A stretch of DNA of 64,000 nucleotides, taken from Liolophura sinensis (lineage: Eukaryota; Mollusca; Polyplacophora; Chitonida; Chitonidae). The first letter of the stretch is position 1. Each line of letters begins with the position of its first letter. Positions 10,638-24,152 of this stretch are shown here, piece by piece. The notes beneath the pieces are model-generated. The model had not been told where the DNA came from. It saw nothing but the letters and a program-made list of their open reading frames with translations, and searched no databases. Both the position numbers and the translations under genes were made by a program. The stretch spans positions 16,607,485 to 16,671,484 of the forward strand of contig NC_088296.1 of the NCBI RefSeq assembly GCF_032854445.1, read 5' to 3'.

Positions 10638-12760
10638 ATTTAAATATGTATCAAACACAATCTGGTTTGTAACAGAACAAGTCTTTATCAAAACACAGGT
10701 GCTGGCTTGACGACAAATAACATTGACACAACCATCTTTAGTTAATCTAATCCAGGTGACCCGAGAACGTTTGCTACAATGCGTAAATAAGTCAGAAAAA
10801 TGGCGAAAATGGAGTTAAAAACAAGTCAATTTTCTTACACAGTCTTTTGATTTGATTCTGTTAAATATAATATTTGTCACAAATACCAGAGAAAACCGCC
10901 GTAAACAGAAGTCGTAGACCCCTTATAATTGTGCAAGTATTTTCGAAATGGGTCTCAACAGAAACAAATTGTTGAAAACATACACAGGTAATTTGTATCA
11001 GTTTTCTAGTTAGTATAACCCATTAGCATATCACGCAGAATTTCTAATGCATACAACTTCGGGTTGATTCAGAACAAAGGATAACAAATCAAGAAGACTG
11101 AAAGCTTAGCCAAAGCAGTCTATCACTTACCTGTAAAAGTCCGTTTTCACTAATTAATAAGTTCGTCCGTTTATTCTGCTCACAGATGTCAGTAAGTCCC
11201 CCTTTAGGCAGTTCGTGTAGATGGTAATCTGGAGCGTGAAGAAAAAATCCGAACACGGACTCGACTTCACGCCGGCTGAACCTTTAATTGGAGAAGTCGT
11301 TTGTGCAGTGAGCAGTCCTTATCTGAAGAGGCCTTGTTCTTGCCTCGTCGAGCAGATAATTGAGATCGGTTTTTCAATGGGAAAGTTATCTTCTTTCGTT
11401 TTCCAGAATTTGTAATTTTGTAGATATTGTCACAATTTATAGGGGTCTCGTGTAAAGAGACCTAAACCTGTAGAAAGTGCAGTTTTCAGGCTAATGCCTG
11501 CCACTCTCTTTAAAAACAAAAACGTTTTGACAGAAGAGGGGAAAAACACTTCCCGGTTTCCCTTATCTGTCCACTGTAAAGTTGTGCACGCAAAAGACGT
11601 GCAATCAACGGTAAATCCTAAAGTCACTGTTCCGTATGAAGACGCTCTGCAGTATACATGAACACGAAGGCGGTCCACAATGTATCAGAATACCAAAAGG
11701 CCTGGGCAGGATACAGGCAGTCCACAAAGCCCTCCTCACCTTTCTGTCAAATTTCACAGGCGGTTGAGTCGACACTTTTAGGCCTTTAGCTCGATATATG
11801 AGCTCTCTCCGGTCGGTTCGACGTTCACTTCCCCGGGCTTTTAGCCAGGCTAGCCAGGCCGCTTAACTCAGCCCGTTACAGCAACCGGCCTGCACAAACA
11901 TTCAGGGAAACTGCCGATGTCCACGCTTTCAACAACGGCACGCTGTTTTTGGGGGGAGGTAAAATATGCAGATATATTGATCTTGTGTCGTCGTCCTCAA
12001 ATAGACACAGTCGATGAGATGTATAGGCTGTCTGTTCAGCCTAGGTTACATATATTGACACACTGAGAGGTTTGCTGGGCTAAATTGTCCATTCGCATAG
12101 CTGGGTTCAGAAAGAAACCATTGGCTACGGTGTAATTTCCCACAAAATTTGCTTCGCTCAGCCCAAATGTTACTAGCAAAAGTCTTTCCCGCAGTGGTTC
12201 AGCGGAGCAGCAGTGAGTGAATGTAAAGTGACACAGCTGGTAGCACAGGCGCTGGCTTGTCGATGAGCTGTGAATGCACTGCGCTGGCCGTGTTATACGT
12301 CCACACAGCTCGGCAGCTCGCGGATGACTGGCGACGATAGAGCAAGCGTTCGGCAAAGACCCGGCTGGGCCTGAACGATACGTTGTTTTCGGCAGAGGCG
12401 ATAGCTAGCCTTGGAACAGCCGGGAAATGTGCCGCTGTCAACACTGAGGCTTCCTCGGACAAGTCTTCAAGTCTTGTTCGGCTGACACGACACGCCCCGT
12501 GTTATTCGTGAACGACAAATACTGAGGAGAGATCGCAACAAGCAGTCCGCCCTTGTCCTCAGTGTGTGAGGTCCGTCCGATGCAAGCAGTCCACGATGTT
12601 GACAGGGAAGACTCAGGAATTCCTCTGCACAGTCTTTTTTTCCGCGTTCCAACAACTCGGCCAAATTCACCTCAAAATAAACAACCTTTTATACATCACA
12701 GCCACTAAATCAATGGTTTCAGAGAACGAGTCCTTCGTGAAGATTCCCTAGTCCTTTCGG
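10638..12760. other. 5' flank of the membrane-protein gene, probable promoter area
   Basis: There is no convincing coding frame here. The part from about 11700 to 12700 is visibly richer in G, C and CpG than its surroundings, as expected near an animal promoter or first exon, and it sits upstream of the minus-strand gene. I see no clear TATA box at a defined start. Short open frames overlapping on both strands look like composition effects. Confidence 0.35.
11129..11134 (-). other. Candidate splice donor of a 5' UTR exon
   Basis: On the minus strand the sequence reads TTTTACAG|GTAAGTGATA, a full-consensus donor with the exon's last base at 11131. It lies about 490 bases upstream of the ATG at 10637, in the same orientation. 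Possible acceptors (pyrimidine-rich then AG) lie at about 10660-10705. This would give a non-coding first exon for the membrane-protein gene. Seen: the consensus. Inferred: its use. Confidence 0.35.
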
Positions 12761-14416
12761 CTGGAGAAGACTAATCGCTGAACAGGTTGGCTGTAAATAA
12801 AATTAACAAAAAAATCAACTTCGGCATCATCACAACTTCCTTATATCTCCTGTTTAAAGGGATACATACTCTTATGTCCACCACAATCGAGTTATGGGCT
12901 TATGACACTGTTCGATGTGGGAATGTTCTTTTTACAGCAGTATTCTTGTCTCTCTCCTGAAGTATGTTTAGACTCTGGGGGTCTTGTATCCCTGTGTTTC
13001 TAGGGCAGGTCAGCAGTCAGTGTCTCACGTCAGATTCACACAAAGGCATCTCCCGGTCCGTCCCTTCATATAATTTAACGGAACCTCCAGGTAAATGAGG
13101 GGAGATCTCCGTTCGCCACCTATCTGATTTCAAACGAATTTCGCTAGGGCGTGCTCTTAGTGACAGAATCTGAAAATAGAGGCATGACTGAGAATAAATA
13201 CATTTCATTTCAGTGGTCACGGAGCGTGAGTGGCGGGGGGGGGGGGGGGGGCTTGAACCCTCACATGTTTATTTGTTCCAACGCGTTCAGCTCCAAGATA
13301 ACTCACAAAAGATGAACCTTTGTATTAGTTGTATATAATTATATACCAGAGCTTTTCTTAAGTATACTCCTATTGAATAAACGAGGTTCCTTTCTGGGCT
13401 TTCTTGCGTGTCGCGTTCGAGGTCCAGTAGAACACAATGCGAACATTTTCTTAAGAGCTTACAGAGCTTTTTCGCAAAGGTTGTGATATGTTTCAAAGAG
13501 GCTGCCATGGACTTGTTGATAATCCGTTCTTAAGCCCACTCGTCCAGCGCAACAAAATATATTCTGCTTTTTAGAAACTAATGTCATTTGGACGAGTCAG
13601 CTAATCCAATAGGTATCCAATAGCGCGGTCAAAATGAAGACTTGTACCTCTGTGGGGAGGATGATAAGGTGGGGGACGGAGAAATAGGTACGGCCATAAC
13701 AACAAGAGGTGAGACTAAAAAAACACACCTGCGCTAGCATTCCGCTAACATATGACTCAAGTCTACAATACAGATGTATTCATTATAGGAATGTCCAGTA
13801 TCATAACACAAACACAATAGTCTCGTGCACTACATGTCAGTCAGTTTTGCTCACAAAGGCGTGGCATGTCAGTAATCCCCGGAATTACCGGAAGGGAAAG
13901 GGACTGTATTTAGCGAACACTAGCTAATATCATCGCTACGAAACCAGCTAAGCAAAAAACGATAAACCCCTGTATTTGGCTTTACATGAACATAGAGAAA
14001 TGTCGCCAACAAAAAGACGGCTAGCGAACGTTAATATATGGGTACGCTGCGCAGAAAAGGGCAGTTTGTGGTTCTATATTTGTCTATAAAGTACAGAAAC
14101 TCAAGAATACTTACGTATTATCTTTTCAGAGTTCTGATTTATGCTACAAATGTAACAGGTAATCTGTTACGTTAATCCCAATTCCCGAATATTAGTATAC
14201 AGACATACCCTTCGGGCAATCACTGTACATCCCCAAAGGTGGATGAATACCTCTAAAAAACATCTCTAATAAAAGTTTAAAAAGAGAAACACTAATACGA
14301 ATACATGAAGTGTGACTTAAAAGCAGTACTGCTTTTTTACAGTGTTTGTTAACAATAAAATTCAATGTCTGTCGTTCTGTCCAAAACAAAAAATTTACAT
14401 AACATATACATCACAT

Positions 14417-14420
<4 letters not shown>
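12761..14420. other. Non-coding stretch with a 17-G run
   Basis: Contains a run of 17 G at 13235-13251. The rest has only short unrelated frames and no recognised repeat family. Confidence 0.45.

Positions 14421-14494
<74 letters not shown>
14421..14494. repeat. (TA)37 microsatellite
   Basis: A perfect 74-base TA run lies immediately beside a reverse-oriented SINE whose A/T-rich tail faces it. The TA tract may have expanded at the SINE tail or insertion site. Confidence 0.97.
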
Positions 14495-14496
<2 letters not shown>

Positions 14497-14514
14497 GAAT
14501 TACACTTACATGTG

Positions 14515-14660
14515 TATTTAATTGATTGGTGTTTTACGCCTTACTGAAAAATATTTCACTTATACTACGGCGGCCAGCATTATGCTGGGTGAAAACCGTG
14601 CAGGGCTCGGGGGAAACCGTCGACCATTCGCAGGTTTCTGAAGACCTTCCCACGTACGAC
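14515..14660 (-). mobile_element. SINE, head-truncated
   Basis: Reverse-oriented copy keeping TTGATTGGTGTTTTACGCC, CGGCGGCCAGCATTATG, the GGGGGAAACC core and AAGACCTTCCCACGTACG. The copy stops before the tRNA-derived head. Confidence 0.85.
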
Positions 14661-15775
14661 ATTGCGTATGCTAATATGCCAGTACCTCAGAGTTTCAAAG
14701 CTTTGCTACACAAAGTAATCACATTCAAAGGCAAAATAAAACGATTTCTGGCACGATATATGTACATAACGATTTACTATCATGCACAGGTCAATGCCGA
14801 CTGTGTGAAATGGTCCTGTGACATTAATGAAAAACATGATCTCACACATATAACATAGAACATTGTATGAAAGTATATACTGCTGTAGTTCACGAATACG
14901 TCAACGTTGTAATTAACTTTTCTGCTAACTTATCAATGACCCAATACAGAGGTTGTTGCCGACACTGAGCTGGCAGTGTGTAACACAGTTCAAGGCTGAG
15001 TCACCGGCTAATTACATGTATAAATCATGACTCTCATGGACATGATTATTTTTGATGTATAATCATAATCCAACTGTAAATCCTTATATTTAATCCGCTG
15101 CGGTGCGGGAACTCGTCCGAACACACACACACACGCACACACGCATGCTGATTGTAAATATATATGTGTATATGGCAACGACTAATGAAGTAACCAGGCA
15201 TTAAACATTATCATTGCTTCAATTCTATAAGTGCACTTGAAAAAGTGGGTGGCGCCAATAAATCACTTAGCCTAATCGATATTAACAGTACTTTACAGTA
15301 ATAATCATATAGCCTTAGCGATTTCACCAAAGTGCCACTCAATGGTATGGACAAAGAGTCCAGTTAATCAGGGGGACAATTGTTTGCTCCACGTAAAGGT
15401 AGAAAATAAGCTCACTTATCGAGACCTAATATGTATTGCGTCAGTGTGGCACAGTGGAGTTTCTATTAACGTCTAGTGTTATGGTGATTAACGGGATTAT
15501 AGCACGTATCTTTTAAGGTTTAATTCAACAATAATACTTCCTTTTCCTAAGCAGGAGGCCCGGTTCAGTCCCTTGGTTTGCTCGTTTCTGAGATTTCAAA
15601 GCTGATAATATTTTTTTGTGTGTAAGTGTCTTTGAGGATAAACGAGCTGTATACATGTAGGTGAACCCATTGTCAGTGGCTGTATGACATGAAAAGGTGT
15701 CAGTTTATTAGTTTAACTGGTGCTGATATAGAATTTGTCATGCCTCGTGTCTTTGGAATAGCGATCCACGATAGG
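14661..15775. other. Non-coding stretch, nothing recognised
   Basis: AT-rich; a short CA-rich tract lies near 15120-15145. No domain-bearing frame. Confidence 0.45.
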
Positions 15776-15789
15776 ACAGCGCTATGGAT

Positions 15790-15820
<31 letters not shown>

Positions 15821-16035
15821 TTTGATTAGTGTCTCACGCCGTACTCAAGAATATTTCACTTATACGACGGCGGCCAGCATTATATTGGTAGGAAACCGGG
15901 CAGAGCCACGCGGAAACCCCACGACCATCCGCAGGTTGCTGGAAGACCTTCCCACGTACGGCCGGAGAGGAAGCCAGCATGAGCTGGACTTGAACTCACA
16001 GCAACCGCATTGATGAGAGACACAGCGCTATGGAT
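15776..16035 (-). mobile_element. SINE with 14-bp target-site duplication
   Basis: The reverse-oriented copy occupies 15790-16021 between direct repeats ACAGCGCTATGGAT at 15776-15789 and 16022-16035, the target-site duplication of a retroposition event. The tail is (TTTA)n and the core is intact. The head ends after the B-box region (GAGTTCAAGTCC-like on the minus strand), so the insertion appears 5'-truncated. Confidence 0.92.
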
Positions 16036-17312
16036 ACCAGGATTGGCAGTTTATTGCTAAAAATCATTAAAACGGTGTGTGGTATTTGACGGCATGTTGA
16101 CAGCTACGTTTAACATTAAACAAGGAAACAATTGAGCTCAGTAGAAATTAAGTTAGCTTCCAGCATCGTGGCTGTCTTTTTTTCTGAACTGAACTCTTAC
16201 AAGCTTGCATATATATGAATGGTATTATGCTAACTGACCACGAACACATGCATGGTATATATGAAAAAAAAATAACCCGTTCATAAAGAATGACATTATT
16301 TGAACCCCGTGGAGTGTTCACGCTTTGATATATTATACCAATGTATAATACACAACTACCTGAAATATACCATACCGTAAACCTGTGACATATAAAAACC
16401 GTGAGAAAAATCCTATAGCGTTAATGAAGCTTTGTTTTCACGTCACAAAGAAGGCGATTGTTTTATTACATGCTCTCCCAGTCCTAATTATAAATGGGAA
16501 CACAGCCTCTGTCGTTACGAAAGGACAAAACAAAACAAAAAATAAAGGAAAAAAAGGAAAAAAAGGACATCTTAACATACGTATATGTGTGAGAAAGCCT
16601 ATCAATAATATATGGACTCATATGAAGATCTTTTATTGAACAGCGCAAGATTAAACTTAGACCTCACGACCACAAGAACGCTCTACTCAATAGCAGATAC
16701 CCAGGTAACACAGCCAATTGTTCAGGTGTAAACCCTGTAAGTTTGCTACCAGGTGAGAAACGCTGGCTATTTTCTGGCTATGCCGTAAGAGCGCGAAGCT
16801 AGGCATATAGGGTATTGTGACTCAGTACGACTGCAGAAAAAACGTGAATGTTTTGAACACCCAGTATGTTGCTGACACCACAGACACATATAATTGTATT
16901 CCTTTCTTTCTTTGTTCCTGTATTTTATCGCTTTCATGCTAACTTTTTTTTCATGGCCCATATACCGATATGTCCATGCACACATTTTTTCCACATAAGT
17001 TTGTATTATATTAATTCCATAGGGTAATGGGTCAATATACAATTGTTCCGGTATCGAGCAAACAGGTAAGCCCTGTACAAATATGAAGAATTAATAAGTC
17101 GGGCCTTTTTAGGCCTTTAATTAAAAAGGGCGCAGAGAATGTAAACATGTAGAATTCACAGATTTAGTAAAGCCGACTAAAAGGTCCTTTGTTCGGTGTT
17201 TGAATTTGATGCCTTACGTAATTGTCTCTCTGTAAGTGTTTAATTTTCTTAAAGCACAGGTTCTGCGTGTGCACTGCATATATCCTTGAAGGCATAGTGT
17301 TCGTACCGAGCT

Positions 17313-17313
<1 letters not shown>
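16036..17313. other. Non-coding stretch, nothing recognised
   Basis: Only short frames without domain features. A-rich simple sequence lies near 16525-16568. Confidence 0.45.

Positions 17314-17347
<34 letters not shown>
17314..17347 (+). repeat. Poly-G run (34)
   Basis: Thirty-four consecutive G followed by TGGGTACC, the longest homopolymer in the window. It could form a G-quadruplex, and its exact length is prone to sequencing error. Confidence 0.9.
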
Positions 17348-17348
<1 letters not shown>

Positions 17349-20300
17349 GGGTACCTTAACCTACTCGGCTTCAATCCAGTGTACGATGGTGATGAAATAG
17401 TCCCTATAAATTGTTTATATATTTGTATTTTAGAGAGTAGGTATTATGTATATCAATTGCCTAAGAGAGGCAAGTGGTAAACAAACTTGAACCTGACCAG
17501 TGTTTTTGTCAAAGCTCACCTGTATATTATCGCACTGTCGTTGATATTCCGTTGAAGTTTAAAACCCGTGCGACACTGGATTCTTCTCAAGTTCTGCCAC
17601 ATGTTAGACTGTACAGGGCCTGCTGGGGGAGGCCTCGGAAACATGGCCGGGTAAAAATCACACAGCGATTAAAATAAACACGGCTTTAGGACCAATAACT
17701 TCCTTGTTCTGCTGTCGCCTTGGGGGCAAAATGCCCGGTTTGCCCCTACAGGCCCGGTGAGCGTGAATGAAAACGTGTGAACAACGATACGCGAGAATTT
17801 AAGCATTTTTGATATACCCTCGTTTAGACGATGTTTTCGTCTTTGTCATTATGTAGGGCAGACATTATCGTTAGCTAGGTGGTCTTTGATGGGTGCTATC
17901 TATAGACGGAGAACAATGTTAACTATGTCAGCCCCTTAATATAGGGAATAATATATCCTCTAACTACAGAGCGGTCCAAAACAGACTTTCAATGGCTTTT
18001 ATAACCGGGCGTTGTACTTTCCTTGTACTTTGAACACTGCTTTTTTCAAAGGGCTTGGGGTATTACAGAAAGTAGCAGGTGTTGGAGGAGTCTTAATTGC
18101 AGCTGAAATTAGTGTTATGGCGCTTAAAATCGATTCACGCGAACGCGTATGTGCTCATTTTCTGAAATTATGACCAACAGCAAATGTCACGTTCACTTAT
18201 TGGACCATGTAGAGTAATGCATGCGTTTGACCCTGTTTTTCTTAACTGACAAATGAGAAAAAACAAACGTAAGTCCGGCATGTATATACATGTACATAGG
18301 CCTATACATATATTGGCATGTACATTTTACGTGTGATTCAATATGAGTGGTATATCTTACATACCACTAAAAACAAACAACCATCAATGATATTGGTATA
18401 CACGAATTGCGGATCGGATATTGACGGAGACTGAAGCAAAAGTTGTCTTCCATATGCAGTTCCCTATGCAACGCCTGTGTTGGCTATACATCTAATCGGT
18501 GAGAGGAATCGGATTGAAAACCAGGAAAGAAATAGAAATAACACGTATAAAGTTTGACAATAACGCCAGTATTTCGGGTTTTAAGGCACGCAGACGAACA
18601 CGTATTGCTAAGTAAGTTCTGACAAAGCTCGATATTCGACGTCAAATACTTACAACTAACATCTTATATCACATTGTAATTTTAATTACATTTATTCCAT
18701 TCCGTTAAGTCTAACGGAACGCCCCAAAGTCCAGGTGAAATTATATTGTAATTCAGGTTGTCTTAAAACTTGGGCACGTTAATTGAAGCAGCTATAATAT
18801 GTGATTTGGGTGGCAGGTATTAAAACAGTACCATTCATGCATTTCAATAATTATAATTAGACTAGAGCGTAACTCCTTAACTTTCACCTATATTCACGTA
18901 TATACAAACACGATCCACACTCTCTCGTACCTGAATGAAATAAGATATATGTACTTAGTTTTTATTTATACGATGTACAGAGGCTAATTATACTTGTTTT
19001 CCGTAACGGTTTATCCAAACGTGAATTCAAATGTCAGTATTTGCATAACTTAAATTCATTACGCTCGAGAAGGCAAATCTTTATAAGTTTGCTCACCTGT
19101 GTGTACATGTTTGACAAAACGTTTCAGTTTAAGAACACGAATTATTTCCAGCTAATTAACCAAACTCTATAGAATATTTCATTTAAAAATTTAATTATTC
19201 GTAAATTCTCACTAAAGATGACAGATGTGGCTGAAATAAATGTAAATTATGCGGGGAAATGGCCCCCGAGGCGGATTACATTAAAGGCCTAAGTTTAGTT
19301 TGAGGTTAAGGTACAACCGCTTGTCTATCCTATTGAAATGTTTCATGTTTAACAGAACCAAGACATCATGCATGACCACTGGTGATACTGTTCAAACACG
19401 TTATATATTCAAAACAACTGACGTATCTCAACCCCCACCCCCCTCCAAAAAAAAAAAGACAGATAAAAAAAACTTCACCCGGGTCCAGGGATTAGACTTT
19501 AAATAAATTTATTTTATAAAGAAGCTATAACTTGAATCAAAATGTCGAATATTTCTATTTTCTGTTGTACTTATTAGCACTCCCATATACTTGACCAACT
19601 TCCGGCTGAAGTCACACTTTAGGGTCACCCACGCCTCGTCTTTTTATATTTTCATCTTGGCTGGAGTATACAATGGTGTTAAGCACGATATTATCTGAAG
19701 ATATTTGATCTGTATTTACATCAAAAACCTTTGATCCAGATGACAATGCCGTCTTTTCGAAACTAATTTTGAGATTATTACTTTCGAACAGATTTGAATT
19801 TATCGGCAAAATTTCTATTTTCAAATCAGATGCCCTATTCGCATATATTTGCCCTGTATGCTACAGATAATTCCTGTTGAACATTTTTTTTTCTTTCGAA
19901 ACTGGCCTCGTGATTATCGGTCCTGTTTGCTGACACAGAGCGGCCTAAATTTATATTCGAATAAGATACTGCATGCCTATTAACGTATTAGCAAAAAACA
20001 GGGATTGGACACACCCCTCTAGACCCTCAAGCTTAATTAATACCTGCGGACCACACACCGTCGCCTGAAGGTACAACTCAAGCCTAGCCTGAGAGTAAAG
20101 CTGTGAAAACACGACACGTTGTCCACAACTGCCTGGTTTAATATAACCGTGCGTGCGTTGCCGGACGCCCTCACCCTACCACCAACACATCGCCTCCGAG
20201 CGGAACGGACTCGGCTATGTCATACCTCAGGCACTCGGACAGAGGAAATATTTTAGAAATTCCAAACACAAGTACCAAATGGGATTAGTTCCAGGCACAT

Positions 20301-20739
20301 CCGCTAGGATTTGTCATCATCTCCTTTCTCTCTCGAATTCACCTTTGATAGGGTTACCCCGAGAGACTACCCTAAAGGGAAATCTTTCCTGGACTGTGAA
20401 ACATACCATCTGTCGCTAAAGATGATATCATATTGTGGAAAGGACGGAAATCAGGTCACAGGCATAATTGTTGACTCATGGAAACTGTGGAGTTTGCATT
20501 TGTTGACTTATGGAAAATGTGGAGTTTGTGAGTGCGGCAGGCAAGATATTCACTAATGCTGTTTTGACTAGACAAAAAAGGAGTTGTAAGAACCAAAAAG
20601 TAACCTATTTTTGAAAGAATGCCAGGCTGGCAAACTGCGATATCTGATGACATTGATGCCATGTGAGAAACATGTTCAATAGACAATTCAACTCATTCAA
20701 CAATGTGTTGAAAAGCTCTGGTTACGATCATGGAAGCTC
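17348..20739. other. Non-coding stretch; one unexplained 70-codon frame
   Basis: AT-rich with no recognised repeat. A minus-strand frame at 19612-19824 has a fairly protein-like composition (no low complexity, charged and hydrophobic residues mixed) but no known motif. It is too short to call. A two-unit 31-bp repeat lies at about 20470-20530. Confidence 0.4.
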
Positions 20740-21305
20740 ACTTTACATGCTGAGAAACTTTGTTTCGATGTGATGTTGAAAAACAGTGTGAATTAAGAGC
20801 AATACACTGCTTTGCATAAACTGTCGAGGCATTTTGCTTATTAACAATTTATAGAACCTTTCCCGAGAAGCTGAAACTGTCGAGACACTTTGTTTAATAA
20901 CAATTTATAGAACCTTTCTCGAGAAGTTGAAACACTTTGGTTTAAGAACAATACAGCAATTTTCCCAAGGGTTTGTAACACTTTGCTTAAGAGCAATAAA
21001 AAACTTTTTCTGACACATTGGAACACTTTGTCTTAAGAATAGTACATAAATTTTCTTAAGGAGTTGAAACACTTGGCTTTAGAATTCAGGGAATGCAGAG
21101 CTTTTTTTGAGATGTTGAAACACTTCGCGTAAGAACAAAACAGAATTTTTCTTGAGATGGTCAAACATGTCGCTTAAGGACAAAACAGAACTTTTCCTAA
21201 GATGTTGTATCACTTTGCTTAAAGACGACACAGAAATGGCACATCCTAAGATACTGAAATATTTTGTCTAAGAATAATACAGCACGTTCTTTAAAGTAAC
21301 TGTTG
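20740..21305. repeat. Degenerate tandem array, about 46-bp period
   Basis: The phrase GAAACACTTTGCTTAAGAAC...ACAGAACTTTTC recurs with substitutions. Its CACTTTG anchor falls at 20886, 20933, 20979, 21024, 21070, 21121, 21167 and 21211, giving spacings of 44-51 bases. About ten to twelve units are discernible. The divergence indicates an old array that is no longer homogenised. Confidence 0.75.
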
Positions 21306-24074
21306 ACATTAACTAGCTTGAGATCAATACAGAACTTTAAGGAACACAACGGCAACAACATTCTTTCATGTCGAGGGGAAGCCTTTAGCGAATGTCATTG
21401 TCACACCCCTTTTTGTCCCATTTTTGTTTTTGAAATGATGGTTAAGCTAGAAACCTGACAAATGTTCAGTGAACAGGTTAATATATCATTCTTTCAAGAC
21501 CACTGGGAAAAGTTGATCTTCTGTGCAGAGCAAATTTGTTGTGAAAATAACCATTTGCATATAACAATTGAAAGGGGCACAAAAGTATATCAACACGTCA
21601 ACTCATCTGTGTGGAGAAATGCAAACACAGTTTAAATGTAGGCGGGAATGCAAACATGCCAACAACAACAGAAGTGGGACGGGTCAGGTATAATGTCCAG
21701 AGTGCTTTGAGGGGAGAATTAGTTAAACTGACAATACCCCCCGGGAAGTTGTACACCGATCTGTGATCACTGATCAAGGACTTGACCAGTTACGTAACCA
21801 CCCTGGGGAAGTTCTTCCTTCAACCGGAGCCATTCACGTATAAAATTCATTTTGTCTCTGCGTGGAAACGCCGATCTGTGTTTGTATGTCGCTAATTGTT
21901 ATTGCCTGCTACGTGACACGAAGGTTGTTGTAAGAAGACGATTTATGTGGGCAAAAGGTGTCAAGGCTTCTTATAAATCACTCATGAACCACAGCGAGAC
22001 AAGTGTCAAAGTCACAAATCATTCGGTTAACCAAGATACAAAACTGGTGTGAAATAAAATTTTAAACATCTGTTTCATTCACTGGCATCAAGATCCCTGT
22101 GTACACAAAATAAAACCTGAATGCATTACAGATAAATTAGCTTTAAACTGTCCTGAATGGTGTTGCAATAAATGAATGAATGATAATGGCATTAGGCCAC
22201 ATCGATAATTTTTTTAGCTGTATCGTGGCGAGCAATGGCGTCGGAAAGACAGGAATCGTATATATGTTCGGTGTGTATCAGCCTGTTATACCTTTGTAGC
22301 AGAAGGTTGAAGTTCTAAACCAGGCGTGAAAAAGAAATCCTTCCATATTAACAAATTCTATTCTTCTTCCTCAGTAAAATCCGTATTTTCTTTATGACTA
22401 CATCCCGAAGCTCAATATTCAGACGAGAATTGACACGTTTCGTATATTTAACCGGGTATTGTGGCGTATTTCATGGAGAAAATATATGGTCAGATTTGAA
22501 TGAAAGCATGTTAAGCACACATTTTAAAAGAATACATTGGGTTTACTGAATAAAATCATGAAAATCCCATTTCAATGACATACTATTCGTAACACGAGCA
22601 ATGCTCTTTCAAATCAAGATGGCAAGGTTGGGATGAAACCAAAGGAGTAAACTGTGGCTGAACATATATTTGAGGTAGTACAAAAAAATTTCAAAAAGAG
22701 GATGGAAAACTATTACAATTTTGTTTCTATTTGGACGTAAATGAACTGTGCATTATATTAAAATAATTACATAGTTACATAAAAGTCTGGCCGGTAAAGC
22801 ACCTGATCTAACTGAAAAATGACAGACACTGCATGCAGAACGTGAATTGAAACAACACCATACCCCCCCCCCTTCCCCTTCCCCCGCTCGTTCCGCCTTG
22901 GTCTAAGTGTTTTAATTACGACTCAAAACTTCCCACAACATTCCGCATTTTCTCAGGTGCTCTTGCATACCAATGGCTTCACGGATTGCTTGGTTTTCTT
23001 CTTAACTGATCTGTCTGTTTTTGCTCAATTACCATGGCAACTTACTGGGATTAGCACGGATCCGTGTCTCAAATCCGCGCGTCTTGCGTTAGGAGCCAGT
23101 GTAAACAAAATCTAAACAAGATAATTAAATTCCGCGTAGGGGGTCACAGTAACCCGTGTGAACCTGCTTTAAGACGTCGAACAGTGGATCTGATAAGCGA
23201 TGTTTTCAAGATGGTGGTAGAAATACCAGGCTTATTCCGACGTACCTGTATATGATCAGTATTTTCCACGCTGGGAAGGAGTAAACCTGACATGTTTAGC
23301 AAATTCCGTCTCAAACAGTATCGGGTGATTTGGTGCTACGGAAAGCAGAGTTACGTAACCACGTGAGGACGTGCCTTAGGGTCTAATTCACGCATGGGAA
23401 CACCACGGCCTTGGTTTCTTGCCCTTAGGAACACAAGAGCGACAACATTCTACCATGTCGATTTGTTGTCGCGCACTAATTGACCCAGTAGGGTGCAAAT
23501 AATGGCACATGTGTGCCGGCTCCATTCAACTTTCTTGAAAAAGCCACATAATAACGTTCTAAGCTTTCGTGGTTTTAATGTACTGTTTGGATAAACGAAA
23601 TGGCTCTGATTCTGAGGCAAATTAAAACGAAAAAGCACATCGGCACGAAGTATTACACGAAATATGAATAACCATCTATATAGCGCCACATAATAATTCG
23701 CAAAAATATAATTTCTTCAAAATATAAAGCATTTTAATGTGTCATAAAATGGCTTGGGAACGGCACAGTGTTGTTCTCAGATTGGACCTGTTATTTTGTT
23801 TTTTATTTTTAGTAGATTGCTTTGAATAACACTGGTGCCAAATAATTATAAAATGGTCACATGGAAGTGGTCCAATATTTAACTGACACCATATGAGACA
23901 TTTATAATTGCGAATCTGTGCATGTATGCAACAAAGCACGATACGATGTGGATGCACGTTTTGATGTCGATTTGAAAAAGACTTCAATTGCTACACGAAG
24001 GCAATTTTCAGCAGATCTTTTTGAGAGTATACAAATTAATAAGCTCACCATAATGCAAAGCATAGATACGTCCA
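21306..24074. other. Non-coding stretch, nothing recognised
   Basis: No domain-bearing frame or repeat family identified. A C/T-rich tract lies at 22863-22885. Confidence 0.45.
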
Positions 24075-24150
24075 GCATGTTGAGGAATCGCATCATATGA
24101 CCTTTCAGCATGTTGAGAAATAACATCATATGACCTTTCAGCATTTTGAC
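24075..24150. repeat. Short tandem repeat, 33-36 bp period
   Basis: Two full units and one partial unit of CAGCATGTTGAG...ATCATATGACCTTT in direct succession, just left of the 159-bp duplication. Confidence 0.75.
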
Positions 24151-24152
24151 AA

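Noticed and set aside
17303-17313. Polylinker-like GTACCGAGCTCG before the poly-G run
   Set aside because: Too short, and the sequence after it is not vector; chance similarity.
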